Source: Algoriphagus sp. (GTDB lineage: Bacteria > Bacteroidota > Bacteroidia > Cytophagales > Cyclobacteriaceae). Taken from it: 64,000 bases of DNA. The notes beneath the pieces are model-generated. The model searched no databases, was not told where the DNA came from, and worked only from the letters and a program-made list of their open reading frames with translations. Positions 50,648-60,553 of this stretch are shown here, piece by piece (the stretch's first letter is position 1; each line of letters opens with the position of its first letter). The stretch lies in the NCBI RefSeq assembly GCF_029254265.1, contig NZ_JAQWXX010000082.1:1-64000 (forward strand). Direction: 5' to 3'. A program made the position numbers and the translations under genes.

Positions 50648-51061
50648 ATGGAGCATCGGATCACCATATATTGTCAGACTACAGCACTTTCAGAACTTAG
50701 GGAGTTTCTTCGAAACACCCTGACAATGCCTATACTTTCCGAAAGTCAGAAGCTACAAATCACTCTTGCGGTGGAAGAGGTATGTGCTAATCTAATCATA
50801 CATTCGCATCAATGTAACGCAGCAGATCATATTGATCTAGAGATAAAAGAATCTGACAATAAACTTATTTTTGAAATAAAAGATCAAGGAACGGCTTTTA
50901 ATCTTTTGGATTATGAAGTCCCTAACCTGATTAAAGTGAAAGGAGAAAAGCGAAAAGGTGGTTTAGGCATCATTTTGGTTAAAAAGATTATGGATGAAAT
51001 TGAATTTGAATCAAGCAAAGGAACCAACACCTGTAGGCTGATCAAATGGATTCACTCCTAA
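50648..51061 (+). CDS. RsbW-like HATPase serine kinase/anti-sigma
   Basis: LAVEEVCANLIIHSH, IKDQGTAFNLLDYEVP, GGLGIILVKKIMDEIEF. Confidence 0.92.
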   Translation: MEHRITIYCQTTALSELREFLRNTLTMPILSESQKLQITLAVEEVCANLIIHSHQCNAADHIDLEIKESDNKLIFEIKDQGTAFNLLDYEVPNLIKVKGEKRKGGLGIILVKKIMDEIEFESSKGTNTCRLIKWIHS

Positions 51062-51149
51062 TTCTTGTTAAATGCTTAGTATTCGGGGCATTTGACTTTA
51101 AATCCTAATAAATTTGTAAAATTGCATTCGCTTAGTAGGAATCAAATCC

Positions 51150-53153
51150 ATGAAACACCGAACGACTTCGGCATATATACTTTCCCTGATATTGTCTTTG
51201 GGGCTTTCTTTACAGGGAAGCACTGAGCCACAATCCACTTCACAACAGGAAGCTCTGCTCACTATAGGTGGTAAGAGTATAGACAAAGACGAATTAATCT
51301 ACTTGATTTCCAAGGGACAAGGACCATCAGAGACTGTTTCAAGTGGAATTGCACGTGAAGAGTTTGATGAAAACCTGGATCTTTTCATCAATTACAAATT
51401 AAAAGTAAGGGAAGCTGAAGCCCAAGGTCTCGATCAGACGGAGGAGTTTATGAGAGAATTTGAATCCTTTAAAGAAAATTTAAGAGCTCCATTCCTGATC
51501 AAAAATTCCCTAGAAGAAGGGGAACTTCGCAAGGCATATTCCAGAATGCAAGAAGTCATTCGAGCAAGCCATATTCTGATTCAATTCCCTCCAACCCCCT
51601 CAAAAGAAGATAGTCTAATAGTTCTGAAAATGGCTTTGAAGGTAAAAAATGAGGTAGAGAATGGAGGAAACTTTAACCAACTGGCATTGGAATATTCAGA
51701 CGATCCATCTGCAAAGCAAAACAAAGGTGATTTAGGCTATTTTACTGCCTTACAAATGGTCCAACCTTTCGAGGATGCTGCATATAACATGAAGCCGGGA
51801 GAAGTCTCAAATCCAGTCCTTACCAATTTTGGTTACCATATCATTGCAGTTCAGGATCGTCAGCCCAATCCCGGTCAAGTTCAGGTTTCTCATATTTTAG
51901 TCCGAATTGATCCCAATAACCCAAATGGTGAAGATCTGGCAAAGCGGAAAGTCAACGACATCTATATTGAGATTCAGAAAGAATCTACTACTTGGGAAGA
52001 TATAGTTAGAGATTATTCTGAAGATCCTTCCTCACGCGAAAAAGGAGGACTACTTCCTTGGTTTTCAGTAGGATCTATGATTCCTGAATTTGAGATGGCA
52101 GCATTTATGCTCACAGAACCTGGTGAAGTTTCCCCTCCTATTCGTACCCAATATGGGTATCATATCCTAAGACTGGAAGAAAAAAAGCCCCTTGAATCCT
52201 TTGAAAGCCTTGAAGACAATATCAAATCCAGAATCTTGAGAGACTCAAGATCCACCATGATCAAGTCTCAAGTGATGGCCATTCAAAAATCCCGATATAA
52301 TTTTGAGGAAAATGAAACAAATGTCTCAAACTTAAGAAGTAAGTTAAACGAGCTGTCCAAATCAGAATTCAGGAACTACATAGAAACTAATGGAGAAACC
52401 TCCAAAGACCTATTCAAAATTGGAAATAAAAGCCAGACGGCATCAGATCTGTTGGATTTCTTAGATCAGGAAGAGTTAGCTATCAAAACCAATCAGAAAT
52501 CATTTGACTTTTGGTACGACAGATTTGTGGCAAAAAGTCTCAATGAAGCTGAAGAAAAAGACCTTTTAACCAATAATAAAGACTATCAAATGCTCTTGAA
52601 AGAGTATCGAGACGGAATTCTTCTTTTTTCTTTAATGAATAAGGAAGTTTGGCAAAAAGGTATTGAGGATTCAGTCTCACAAAAAGCATATTTTCAAAGA
52701 AATATCGAAAAGTACCAATGGCCTAACCGTGTAAATGCCTACATAGTAAAGGTGTTGGATCTTTCAAAGAGTGAAAAGGCTAAAGAACTGTTAGCTAACA
52801 AAACGCTTTCACCGGAATTGGTAACTAGTTTTGAATCCTATTTCGGGGAAAATAGTCCTTTGGCATACCAAACAGAGTCTGGTTTAATACCCTATGAGAC
52901 AGACCCAGTATTGTCAAAAGCAAATTTGGATATTCCTTATCAGGAAATCGAAGCAAACGGTCACCTACATCTGATCTTGCTGGGGGCCAAAATTCCTGCT
53001 GGACCCAAAGAATTTGAAGAAACAAGGGGATTAGTCATTCGGGATTTTCAGGAATCGCTTGAAAAAGAACTAGTCGCTGAACTCCGCAAGAAGTATCCTG
53101 TACAAATCAATAGTAAGGCGAGAGAAGAAGCCTTCATTTCGCTAAATCAGTAA
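51150..53153 (+). CDS. peptidylprolyl isomerase with two parvulin domains
   Basis: RASHILIQFPP...SDDPSAKQNKGDLGYF and VSHILVRIDP...SEDPSSREKGGLLPWF. Confidence 0.92.
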   Translation: MKHRTTSAYILSLILSLGLSLQGSTEPQSTSQQEALLTIGGKSIDKDELIYLISKGQGPSETVSSGIAREEFDENLDLFINYKLKVREAEAQGLDQTEEFMREFESFKENLRAPFLIKNSLEEGELRKAYSRMQEVIRASHILIQFPPTPSKEDSLIVLKMALKVKNEVENGGNFNQLALEYSDDPSAKQNKGDLGYFTALQMVQPFEDAAYNMKPGEVSNPVLTNFGYHIIAVQDRQPNPGQVQVSHILVRIDPNNPNGEDLAKRKVNDIYIEIQKESTTWEDIVRDYSEDPSSREKGGLLPWFSVGSMIPEFEMAAFMLTEPGEVSPPIRTQYGYHILRLEEKKPLESFESLEDNIKSRILRDSRSTMIKSQVMAIQKSRYNFEENETNVSNLRSKLNELSKSEFRNYIETNGETSKDLFKIGNKSQTASDLLDFLDQEELAIKTNQKSFDFWYDRFVAKSLNEAEEKDLLTNNKDYQMLLKEYRDGILLFSLMNKEVWQKGIEDSVSQKAYFQRNIEKYQWPNRVNAYIVKVLDLSKSEKAKELLANKTLSPELVTSFESYFGENSPLAYQTESGLIPYETDPVLSKANLDIPYQEIEANGHLHLILLGAKIPAGPKEFEETRGLVIRDFQESLEKELVAELRKKYPVQINSKAREEAFISLNQ

Positions 53154-53207
53154 AATTATAACCAAAGGAAGTTTCCTGAAATCGAACTTCCCGAAGGAAA
53201 AACAAAC

Positions 53208-54572
53208 ATGAAATTACTCAACCGACTTACGTTTTCATTTCTAGCTACACTATTGGCGACATCTGCTTTTGGTCAAGCTACAACCACTACAGGTCAAGTT
53301 CTGGACAAGATTGTAGCAAAGGTGGACAACTACATTCTACTGGAATCAGACGTGCAAAAAACCTACATTGAAGCAGTAGCCCAAGCACAGCAAGGGTTAG
53401 AACCTCCTACGCGCTGTGAAGTATTTGAGTCACTAATGATCAATAAATTGATGGTGGCAAAGGCAGAAATTGATTCTGTATTGGTAACAGACGCAGAAGT
53501 AATGCTTCAAACTGACTCCCGCTTCAACATGGTAATGCAGCAGTTTGGCGGGGATGAAGCAACTTTAATTCAAGCCTACGGCAAAACTTCAGATCAGCTG
53601 AAAAACGAAATTGAAGAAGTGATCCGAGAACAACTCATCGTCCAAAGGATGAGAGGCAAAATCACTGAAGGGCTTACTGTCTCGCCAGCTGAAGTAAGAG
53701 CTTTTTATAATAGTATTCCAAATGATTCTTTGCCTTTCTTCTCGGCTGAAGTAACTGTAGGCCAAATCGTAAAAAAACCGGAGGTTAACCCTAGAACAAA
53801 AGAGGAGATCTTTGAACAACTGCGACAATTTAAAAATGATATTGGCACTGGCAAAGCAGATTTTGCCACACTTGCCCGTCAATACTCAGAAGATCCAGGA
53901 TCAGGAGCACAAGGAGGAGACCTTGGATTTTTTAGAAGGGGTGAACTTGCTCCAGAATTTGAGTCTACTGCCCTAGCATTGAAGCCGGGCGAGTTGAGTG
54001 ATCCTGTTGAGACAGATTTTGGAGTGCATTTGATCCAGCTTTTGGAGGTGAAAAATGGAACGTTTAACACCAGACATATTCTTAGAATCCCAAAGCCTAC
54101 AGCCGAGGATATCAAAAAATCCGAGCGCTTTTTGGATAGTTTGAAAACAGAGATTCAAGCCGGTAGAATTGAGTTTGCTAATGCAGCAAAGGAATACTCT
54201 GACGATAGAGCCACGTCCGATAATGGTGGATTCTTCACAGATCCTGCGAATAATTCAAATCGTCTAACCCTTAGAACACTCGAAGATCCTGTTTTATACT
54301 TCACGCTTGATAGTATGGAAGTTGGAGCAATCACCAAGCCTATTCAGTATGAAGATCCCCGAGAAGGCACAAAGCTTAGAATCTTGTATTACAAAGCGAA
54401 ATATCCGGCACATCGGGCTAATTTAGACGATGACTATGAAAAGCTAAAGGCCGCAACACTTCGTAGAAAAGAAGATGAGCTCCTTAGCAAATGGTTTATC
54501 ACAGCTAAAGAAGACATCTTTATAGACCTTGATCCAATTTATGATCGTTGTAATGTCTTATCTGGAAAGTAA
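53208..54572 (+). CDS. SurA-like peptidylprolyl isomerase
   Basis: LDKIVAKVDNYILLESDVQKTY; SEDPGSGAQGGDLGFFRRGELAPEFE. Confidence 0.93.
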   Translation: MKLLNRLTFSFLATLLATSAFGQATTTTGQVLDKIVAKVDNYILLESDVQKTYIEAVAQAQQGLEPPTRCEVFESLMINKLMVAKAEIDSVLVTDAEVMLQTDSRFNMVMQQFGGDEATLIQAYGKTSDQLKNEIEEVIREQLIVQRMRGKITEGLTVSPAEVRAFYNSIPNDSLPFFSAEVTVGQIVKKPEVNPRTKEEIFEQLRQFKNDIGTGKADFATLARQYSEDPGSGAQGGDLGFFRRGELAPEFESTALALKPGELSDPVETDFGVHLIQLLEVKNGTFNTRHILRIPKPTAEDIKKSERFLDSLKTEIQAGRIEFANAAKEYSDDRATSDNGGFFTDPANNSNRLTLRTLEDPVLYFTLDSMEVGAITKPIQYEDPREGTKLRILYYKAKYPAHRANLDDDYEKLKAATLRRKEDELLSKWFITAKEDIFIDLDPIYDRCNVLSGK

Positions 54573-54607
54573 AAAAAAACCGAAGCAAATGCTTCGGTTT
54601 TTTTTTA
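54571..54607. terminator. bidirectional terminator
   Basis: CCGAAGCA-AA-TGCTTCGG flanked by A and T runs. Confidence 0.85.
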
Positions 54608-54643
54608 CTCTTAATTGAGAAATTGTTACATGATTTTAAATCA

Positions 54644-54961
54644 TTATTTCTTTCCAAAAAGGGCTTTTAATGCCAAACCAAATTGTTTGAAGCCCTCTAG
54701 TAAAAAGCCTTTGGACTCCTTTAATTTTGGTTCAATGTCTTCCTTTCGCTCGTTAAACTCCCGCTCTAGCAAATCCTTCCCTTTTTTTAGCTCTGCTTCG
54801 AGTGTTGTCTTATTTTCCTTGAGTTCCTGAATTTTTTTTTCTATCTCCTCCTTCACATCCATGCCTGCATCGGCACCCTTCTTTACCAATTCTTCTATTT
54901 TGTCACCAATCTCTTGGAGAACTTTTTCGATATCTTTTGTTTTTGATTGGTGCTCTTCCAT
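54644..54961 (-). CDS. small charged coiled-coil protein, unknown function
   Basis: 105 aa continuous amphipathic-helix heptads. Confidence 0.6.
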   Translation of the reverse strand: MEEHQSKTKDIEKVLQEIGDKIEELVKKGADAGMDVKEEIEKKIQELKENKTTLEAELKKGKDLLEREFNERKEDIEPKLKESKGFLLEGFKQFGLALKALFGKK

Positions 54962-55030
54962 GATTCATTTTTTTTGGTCAGACTTCAATTTAGCAATAAT
55001 CAACAAAGAATTATCGCGATCTAAATTCTT

Positions 55031-56824
55031 TTAATTTTCGATCGATTCACTAGCTTGGGTCTGTTTCTCGTACAGTTCTGCATAAACTCCTTTTTGAGCC
55101 ATAAGGGTTTCATGATTTCCACTTTCCACTATTTTCCCATCGTCTAAAACGATAATTTGATCAGCCAATTTTGCAGAAGAAACCCGGTGAGAAATAATAA
55201 TTGAAGTTCTGTCCTGCATGATTTTCTTCAATGCTGAAAGTATGACATTTTCAGTTTTAGTATCTACAGCCGAAAGACAATCATCCAAAATAAGGATTTT
55301 TGGAGCTTTTGCGATAGCTCTTGCAATAGAGACCCGCTGCTTCTGACCTCCAGACAAAGTTATACCTCGCTCTCCAAGCATGGTGTCAAACCCTTTAGGA
55401 AAATCAAGAATATTTTGATACACATCAGCATCTTTTGCTGCTTGAAAAATTATTTCCTCATCAGGAGTGTCTATACCAAAGGCAATGTTATTGGCAATCG
55501 TATCAGAAAACAGGAATACATCCTGAGGCACATATCCAATTTGTCGGCGAAGATCAGAAATGTCATAAGACTGAACCGGGATTCCATCGATCTTAATATT
55601 TCCATTCGTTGGATCATACATTCGCATCAACAAATTAGCCACAGTCGATTTTCCAGAACCTGTAGTTCCTATAATACCCAAAGTCTGTCCTTCGCTGATT
55701 TTAAAATTGATGTGATCCAAAGCCTTGATACCTGAATCCGGATAAATAAAAGATAAGTCGGTTACTTCAATAGAACCCTGAATATCTCTTAGGAGGTTTT
55801 CCGAACTGACAATATCATTTTTAATATCAAGAAATTCGTTGATCCTCGTTTGAGATGCCGCTGCACGCTGTATAATACTAGTAATCCAGCCAAGTGATGT
55901 CACCGGCCAAGTTAACATGTTTACATATAATATAAATTCCGCAATAACCCCATATCCAATCTCTCCATTAATCACCTGCAATCCTCCTACATACACTGTG
56001 ATAATGGTAGAAATTCCTACCAAGGCCATGATAAGAGGGAAGAAAAGAGCATTTACCCGAGTCAATCGAATGGATTTTAGCTTATAGTCTTTACTTGCTT
56101 TTGCAAAATCATTTGCACTATCCTTCTCTCTTACAAAAGCTTTTAAGACGCGTATTCCAGAAAAGGCTTCTTGAACGAAAGTGCTCAATCCGCTCAAACT
56201 CCGCTGAATTTTTTCTGATCGCTCATTGATCATATTATTGACAAAATAAATACTGATCGATAGAACAGGAAGTGGAAGAAGTGAATACAAAGTCAACTCT
56301 GGGTTGATCATAATCATATAAGAAATAACCAATGGGAAAAGGATCAATAAATTTAATCCATACATGATCGCGGGACCCAGGTACATCCGAACCCGACTGA
56401 CATCCTCCGTGATTCTGGCCATTAAATCTCCTGTACTATTTTTTCGATAAAAGCTTAATGGTAAATTTTGATAATGTGCATAGATTTCATTCTTCATGTC
56501 AAACTCGATTTTTCGAGACATGATTATAATGGTCTGCCTGATGAGAAATAGAAAAAATCCCCTCAGTAGTGCCATCACCAGAATTAGAATACCGAAGACA
56601 AAAACAAATTTTAAAAAAATCTCTTGAGCTATTTCTCCTATTCCACCTAGCTGTAAAGGCCTATAAATGGACAAACTTTCAACCACATAATCTATGGCAA
56701 GTCGAACCAATTGCGCAGGAATAATTACGAAAATATTTGATATGACCGTAAATACTATTCCCAAGAGCAAAAAACCCTTGTATTTAAGGAAATACTTATT
56801 GAGTCTCCAAAGTGGCTTCACCAA
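55031..56824 (-). CDS. ABC transporter, permease + ATPase (MsbA-like exporter)
   Basis: Walker A GTTGSGKST, signature LSGGQKQR, Walker B ILILDDCLSAVD, N-terminal TMD. Confidence 0.95.
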   Translation of the reverse strand: MVKPLWRLNKYFLKYKGFLLLGIVFTVISNIFVIIPAQLVRLAIDYVVESLSIYRPLQLGGIGEIAQEIFLKFVFVFGILILVMALLRGFFLFLIRQTIIIMSRKIEFDMKNEIYAHYQNLPLSFYRKNSTGDLMARITEDVSRVRMYLGPAIMYGLNLLILFPLVISYMIMINPELTLYSLLPLPVLSISIYFVNNMINERSEKIQRSLSGLSTFVQEAFSGIRVLKAFVREKDSANDFAKASKDYKLKSIRLTRVNALFFPLIMALVGISTIITVYVGGLQVINGEIGYGVIAEFILYVNMLTWPVTSLGWITSIIQRAAASQTRINEFLDIKNDIVSSENLLRDIQGSIEVTDLSFIYPDSGIKALDHINFKISEGQTLGIIGTTGSGKSTVANLLMRMYDPTNGNIKIDGIPVQSYDISDLRRQIGYVPQDVFLFSDTIANNIAFGIDTPDEEIIFQAAKDADVYQNILDFPKGFDTMLGERGITLSGGQKQRVSIARAIAKAPKILILDDCLSAVDTKTENVILSALKKIMQDRTSIIISHRVSSAKLADQIIVLDDGKIVESGNHETLMAQKGVYAELYEKQTQASESIEN

Positions 56825-56877
56825 ATAAAAATTTTAAAATCGAGAAATAAGTTAAGGGAAACTGGATAAATTAATCT

Positions 56878-56907
56878 TTTGAAGGCCAATAAAAGTATTT
56901 AATTTTG
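56878..56907 (+). promoter_or_regulatory. promoter TTTG-N18-TAATTTTG
   Basis: Exact TTTG/TAnnTTTG match upstream of dehydrogenase gene. Confidence 0.65.
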
Positions 56908-56968
56908 TATTGGACCTCGTACCAATGTTTCAACCCAAATATAACACATTCTAAAAAGCTAAGTTCAC

Positions 56969-58069
56969 ATGTTAGAGATTAAACCGACCGAAACCGTAAA
57001 TGAGGGATCTATATTTGGTCAAATCATCAAGATGGACCACGAGCAGCTTGTCATTTGTAATGATCAAGCCACTGGTCTAAAGGCACTGATTGGAATTCAC
57101 AACACTGTTTTAGGGCCTGCTCTTGGAGGTACTAGAATGTGGCCATATGCTTCAGAACAAGAAGCAATAACAGATGTCCTCCGACTTTCCAGAGGCATGA
57201 CTTTTAAAAATGCACTCGCAGGTTTGAATCTAGGAGGAGGAAAAGCCGTAATCATCGGTGATCCAAAACTTAAAAACGAAGCATTTATGCGACGATTCGG
57301 AAGATTTGTCGAAAGTCTGGGTGGAAGATATGTGACAGCAGAGGATGTAAACATGAAAACTTCCGACATGGAGTACATTTCCATGGAGACTCGTCACGTA
57401 GCCGGCCTGCCTGAGATCAAAGGTGGTTCAGGTGACCCGTCCCCAGTAACTGCTTTTGGAGTTTACACGGGAATGAAAGCAGCCGCAAAAAAGGCTTTTG
57501 GTTCTGATTCACTTTCCGGAAAAAAAATTGGTGTTCAAGGAGTAGGTCAAGTCGGCAAGTACCTTATCGAATACTTGATCAAGGAAGGCGCTGAAGTCAT
57601 AGTGACCGATATCTTTGAGGAGAAACTACGGGAAGTGGCCAAAGCAACAGGAGCTCAGGCAGTAGATCCAAATGTTATTTATGACCTTCCAATGGACATT
57701 TACTCACCGAATGCTTTGGGTGCAACAATCAACGATGAAACCATTGACCGATTGAAGTGTGCAGTAATCGCTGGTGGAGCTAATAATCAACTTAAAGACG
57801 AGGATAAACATGGCAAAATTTTGATCAAGAAAGGCATTGTTTATGCTCCGGATTTCTTGATTAATGCAGGAGGTGTAATCAATGTTGGAATGGAGTATTT
57901 GGGAGATTACAACAGAGAGATAGTTTTTCAACAAACTGAAAAAATCTATGAGACCTGTATGACGATATTTGCAAAATCAGAAAAAGAAAATATCCCTGCA
58001 CAACAAGCTGCCATTGAGACAGCAAAAGCAAGAATAGAGTCTATTGGCAGAGTTAAATTGCCTTTTTAA
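56969..58069 (+). CDS. Glu/Leu/Phe/Val dehydrogenase (leucine dehydrogenase-like)
   Basis: GPALGGTRMWPYASEQEAITDVLRLSRGMTFKNALAGLNLGGGKAVI. Confidence 0.95.
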   Translation: MLEIKPTETVNEGSIFGQIIKMDHEQLVICNDQATGLKALIGIHNTVLGPALGGTRMWPYASEQEAITDVLRLSRGMTFKNALAGLNLGGGKAVIIGDPKLKNEAFMRRFGRFVESLGGRYVTAEDVNMKTSDMEYISMETRHVAGLPEIKGGSGDPSPVTAFGVYTGMKAAAKKAFGSDSLSGKKIGVQGVGQVGKYLIEYLIKEGAEVIVTDIFEEKLREVAKATGAQAVDPNVIYDLPMDIYSPNALGATINDETIDRLKCAVIAGGANNQLKDEDKHGKILIKKGIVYAPDFLINAGGVINVGMEYLGDYNREIVFQQTEKIYETCMTIFAKSEKENIPAQQAAIETAKARIESIGRVKLPF

Positions 58070-58091
58070 AATACCACAATCCAATAAATGG

Positions 58092-58122
58092 CCACCGGGA
58101 AAGTATTTCCGGTGGTTTTTTT
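58092..58122 (+). terminator. Rho-independent terminator
   Basis: CCACCGG...CCGGTGG plus T run. Confidence 0.85.
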
Positions 58123-58185
58123 GTCTTGTCTAACTTGGGATTAGCCAAGCCAAATTGACTATATTTACAGCTCCTTTCCAACATT

Positions 58186-59370
58186 ATGCTAAATAGAAGA
58201 ATTCTCAGGGTCAAGGCTTTCCAAAACCTATATGCCTATGAGCAGTGCAAAGGTTCTAACCTCAACCTTGCCAAAGATTATATCAAAGCCGCTTTTCTGC
58301 CAGACCTTAACAGTATGGAGGTGCAGGATAAAGTAGCTCTCACCAAGGAGGCTGAAGAAGCAATTAAGCTGTTTGATCAAAATCTTGAATCAAAGGAGTT
58401 ACTGAAAGCTAGTGAGGCCAGTGCAAAAGTAAAAAAAACAGTTTTAGAAGCTCTAAAACAATATCATCAAGCAAATGAGAAAGATCATCAGTTTCTTCTG
58501 AAAAACATGGTCATCTCAGCTGAGCGAATCCCCCAACTTTACCTTTCAGCAATCGAACTTCTCCGGTCCTTTGGAAAGCATGTCGAAAAGGAAGTAGAAA
58601 AAAAGAAAAAGCTTGCAGGAAATACGCCTATTGGTTTTGGGAATGAACTAAACTTAGCAAATAACAAAGTACTTAATTCACTCGGTGAATCAGAAACTTA
58701 TTTGGCGGCTTTGGCTCGAAACAACGTAAATCTTGATGACCTAGAGTTGGAGGTTAAAGAGTGGTTTAGAGATTATATCAAAACCTCAGAGATTTATCAA
58801 GATTACCTTAAAATTGAAAACCCAAGTCTTGAAGAAGATCTAGAAGCCGCAGATAGCTTATTGAAAAAGATCATTTTCAAAAATGAAGTTATCCTCAATT
58901 ATTTTTCTGAGAAAGATCTTAACTGGACAGAAAATAAATCTGTCGTTAGAAGTCTTGCTTCTAAAGTATTGAAAAATGCCGCAAATCTAGATCAAGAAAG
59001 CGATGGTCAAATGCCAGAGATCGCAATCAACTGGGATGAGGATAAGGAGTTTTTTGAAAATATCTTTAACTTCACGATTCAAAATGATGCTGAGAGTAAG
59101 GTACTAATCTCTCAAAAAACCAAAAATTGGGATATTGATAGATTGGCCTACACGGATAAAATCATTATTTCGATGGCTCTTGCCGAGATGAAGAATTTTC
59201 CAAGCATCCCGGTTAAAGTGAGTATCAATGAATACATAGATATTTCTAAGACTTACAGTACTCCTAAAAGTAAGCAGTTTGTAAATGGGTTACTAGATGT
59301 AATGGCGAAAGAGCTAACCGAAAAAGGAGATATCCGTAAGAGTGGTAGAGGACTTTTAGACAATAAATAA
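58186..59370 (+). CDS. nusB: transcription antitermination factor NusB, N-terminally extended
   Basis: C-terminal NusB domain (WDIDRLAYTDKIIISMALAEMKNFPSIPVKVSINEYIDISKTYSTPKSKQFVNGLLD). Confidence 0.92.
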   Translation: MLNRRILRVKAFQNLYAYEQCKGSNLNLAKDYIKAAFLPDLNSMEVQDKVALTKEAEEAIKLFDQNLESKELLKASEASAKVKKTVLEALKQYHQANEKDHQFLLKNMVISAERIPQLYLSAIELLRSFGKHVEKEVEKKKKLAGNTPIGFGNELNLANNKVLNSLGESETYLAALARNNVNLDDLELEVKEWFRDYIKTSEIYQDYLKIENPSLEEDLEAADSLLKKIIFKNEVILNYFSEKDLNWTENKSVVRSLASKVLKNAANLDQESDGQMPEIAINWDEDKEFFENIFNFTIQNDAESKVLISQKTKNWDIDRLAYTDKIIISMALAEMKNFPSIPVKVSINEYIDISKTYSTPKSKQFVNGLLDVMAKELTEKGDIRKSGRGLLDNK

Positions 59371-59377
59371 TATAATC

Positions 59378-59680
59378 ATGAGCAAAAACAGTAATTCACT
59401 CATCGCATTCTTAATAGGAGCTGGAGTAGGTGCTACATTAGGGATTTTATTCGCACCTGATGCAGGAAATAATACCAGAGATAAACTTTCTTTCAAACTA
59501 TCAAAGTATAAAAAGGAACTCGAAGACCTAATAGAAGACTTGGTAGAAGGAAAAGAAACTCATCTTAATGAAGCAAAAACAGAAGGTAAAAGAGTAATAT
59601 CCGATGCAAAAAATAAAGCTGAAAACCTTCTAAGTGACGTCAATAAATTAATAGATCAAATCAATCAAGGTAACAACTAA
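59378..59680 (+). CDS. YtxH domain-containing protein
   Basis: LIAFLIGAGVGATLGILFAPDAGNNTRDKL. Confidence 0.88.
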   Translation: MSKNSNSLIAFLIGAGVGATLGILFAPDAGNNTRDKLSFKLSKYKKELEDLIEDLVEGKETHLNEAKTEGKRVISDAKNKAENLLSDVNKLIDQINQGNN

Positions 59681-59685
59681 TCGTT

Positions 59686-60225
59686 ATGAAAATCAATTCA
59701 ATCAAAGTAGGCGCTTTCGCTATGCTGCTATCCCTAGGGTTAGCATGTAATCCAAAAGAGTCCCAAGATGCTAAAATCAAGGCATTGGAAGATAAAATTG
59801 CGGCACTAGAGACTCAAAATACTGCGGTAACACCTGTAAATGTTCAGTCAACTCAGGCAGCAGATCCATCTTCTTTAGGCCAGTTTGAATTTCCAGCAAT
59901 GGAATATGACTTTGGCACTATCAATGAAGGTCAAGTAGTGGAGCACGTATTTAATTTCACCAACAACGGACAGGCTCCATTGGTGATTTCAAATATTACT
60001 GCTTCTTGCGGATGTACTAGCCCTGACTGGACTAAGACACCAGTAAAACCAGGTGAAGAAGGTTTTGTGAAAGTAGTATTTAATTCTACTGCAAAATCCG
60101 GATCTCAAGCTCCTACAGTGACTATTCAAGCAAATACAAACCCAACTGTGACAAGACTTCGTCTTAAAGGAACAGTTAATCCTAAAAATTCAGGTTCTGT
60201 AGCAGTTGGACCTGTGAAGAAATAA
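59686..60225 (+). CDS. DUF1573 domain-containing lipoprotein
   Basis: EYDFGTINEGQVVEHVFNFTNNGQAPLVISNITASCGCTSPDW. Confidence 0.93.
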   Translation: MKINSIKVGAFAMLLSLGLACNPKESQDAKIKALEDKIAALETQNTAVTPVNVQSTQAADPSSLGQFEFPAMEYDFGTINEGQVVEHVFNFTNNGQAPLVISNITASCGCTSPDWTKTPVKPGEEGFVKVVFNSTAKSGSQAPTVTIQANTNPTVTRLRLKGTVNPKNSGSVAVGPVKK

Positions 60226-60227
60226 AT

Positions 60228-60545
60228 ATGCTTTCAATTGTATTAGCTCAGGCCTCAGTAGGCGGTGGTGGCATCTTGGGCCAGGTATTCTTATTTGGCT
60301 CAATTATCTTAATCATGTATTTCTTCATGATCAGGCCACAGCAAAAAAAACAGAAAGACTCGAAAAAGTTTATTGAGGAAATCAAGAAAGGGGATGATGT
60401 TGTAACTATTGGAGGCCTTCACGGAAAGGTTTACAGTACTGATACTGATACCGTGATTCTCGAACTTGACAGAGGTCTAAAGGTCAAAGTAGAAAAGTCT
60501 GCAATTTCTCTAGATTTCTCCAAGAAACCCGCAACAACCAAATAA
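60228..60545 (+). CDS. yajC: preprotein translocase subunit YajC
   Basis: YFFMIRPQQKKQKDSKKFIEEIKKGDDVVTIGGLHGKV. Confidence 0.96.
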   Translation: MLSIVLAQASVGGGGILGQVFLFGSIILIMYFFMIRPQQKKQKDSKKFIEEIKKGDDVVTIGGLHGKVYSTDTDTVILELDRGLKVKVEKSAISLDFSKKPATTK

Positions 60546-60553
60546 ATTGAATT

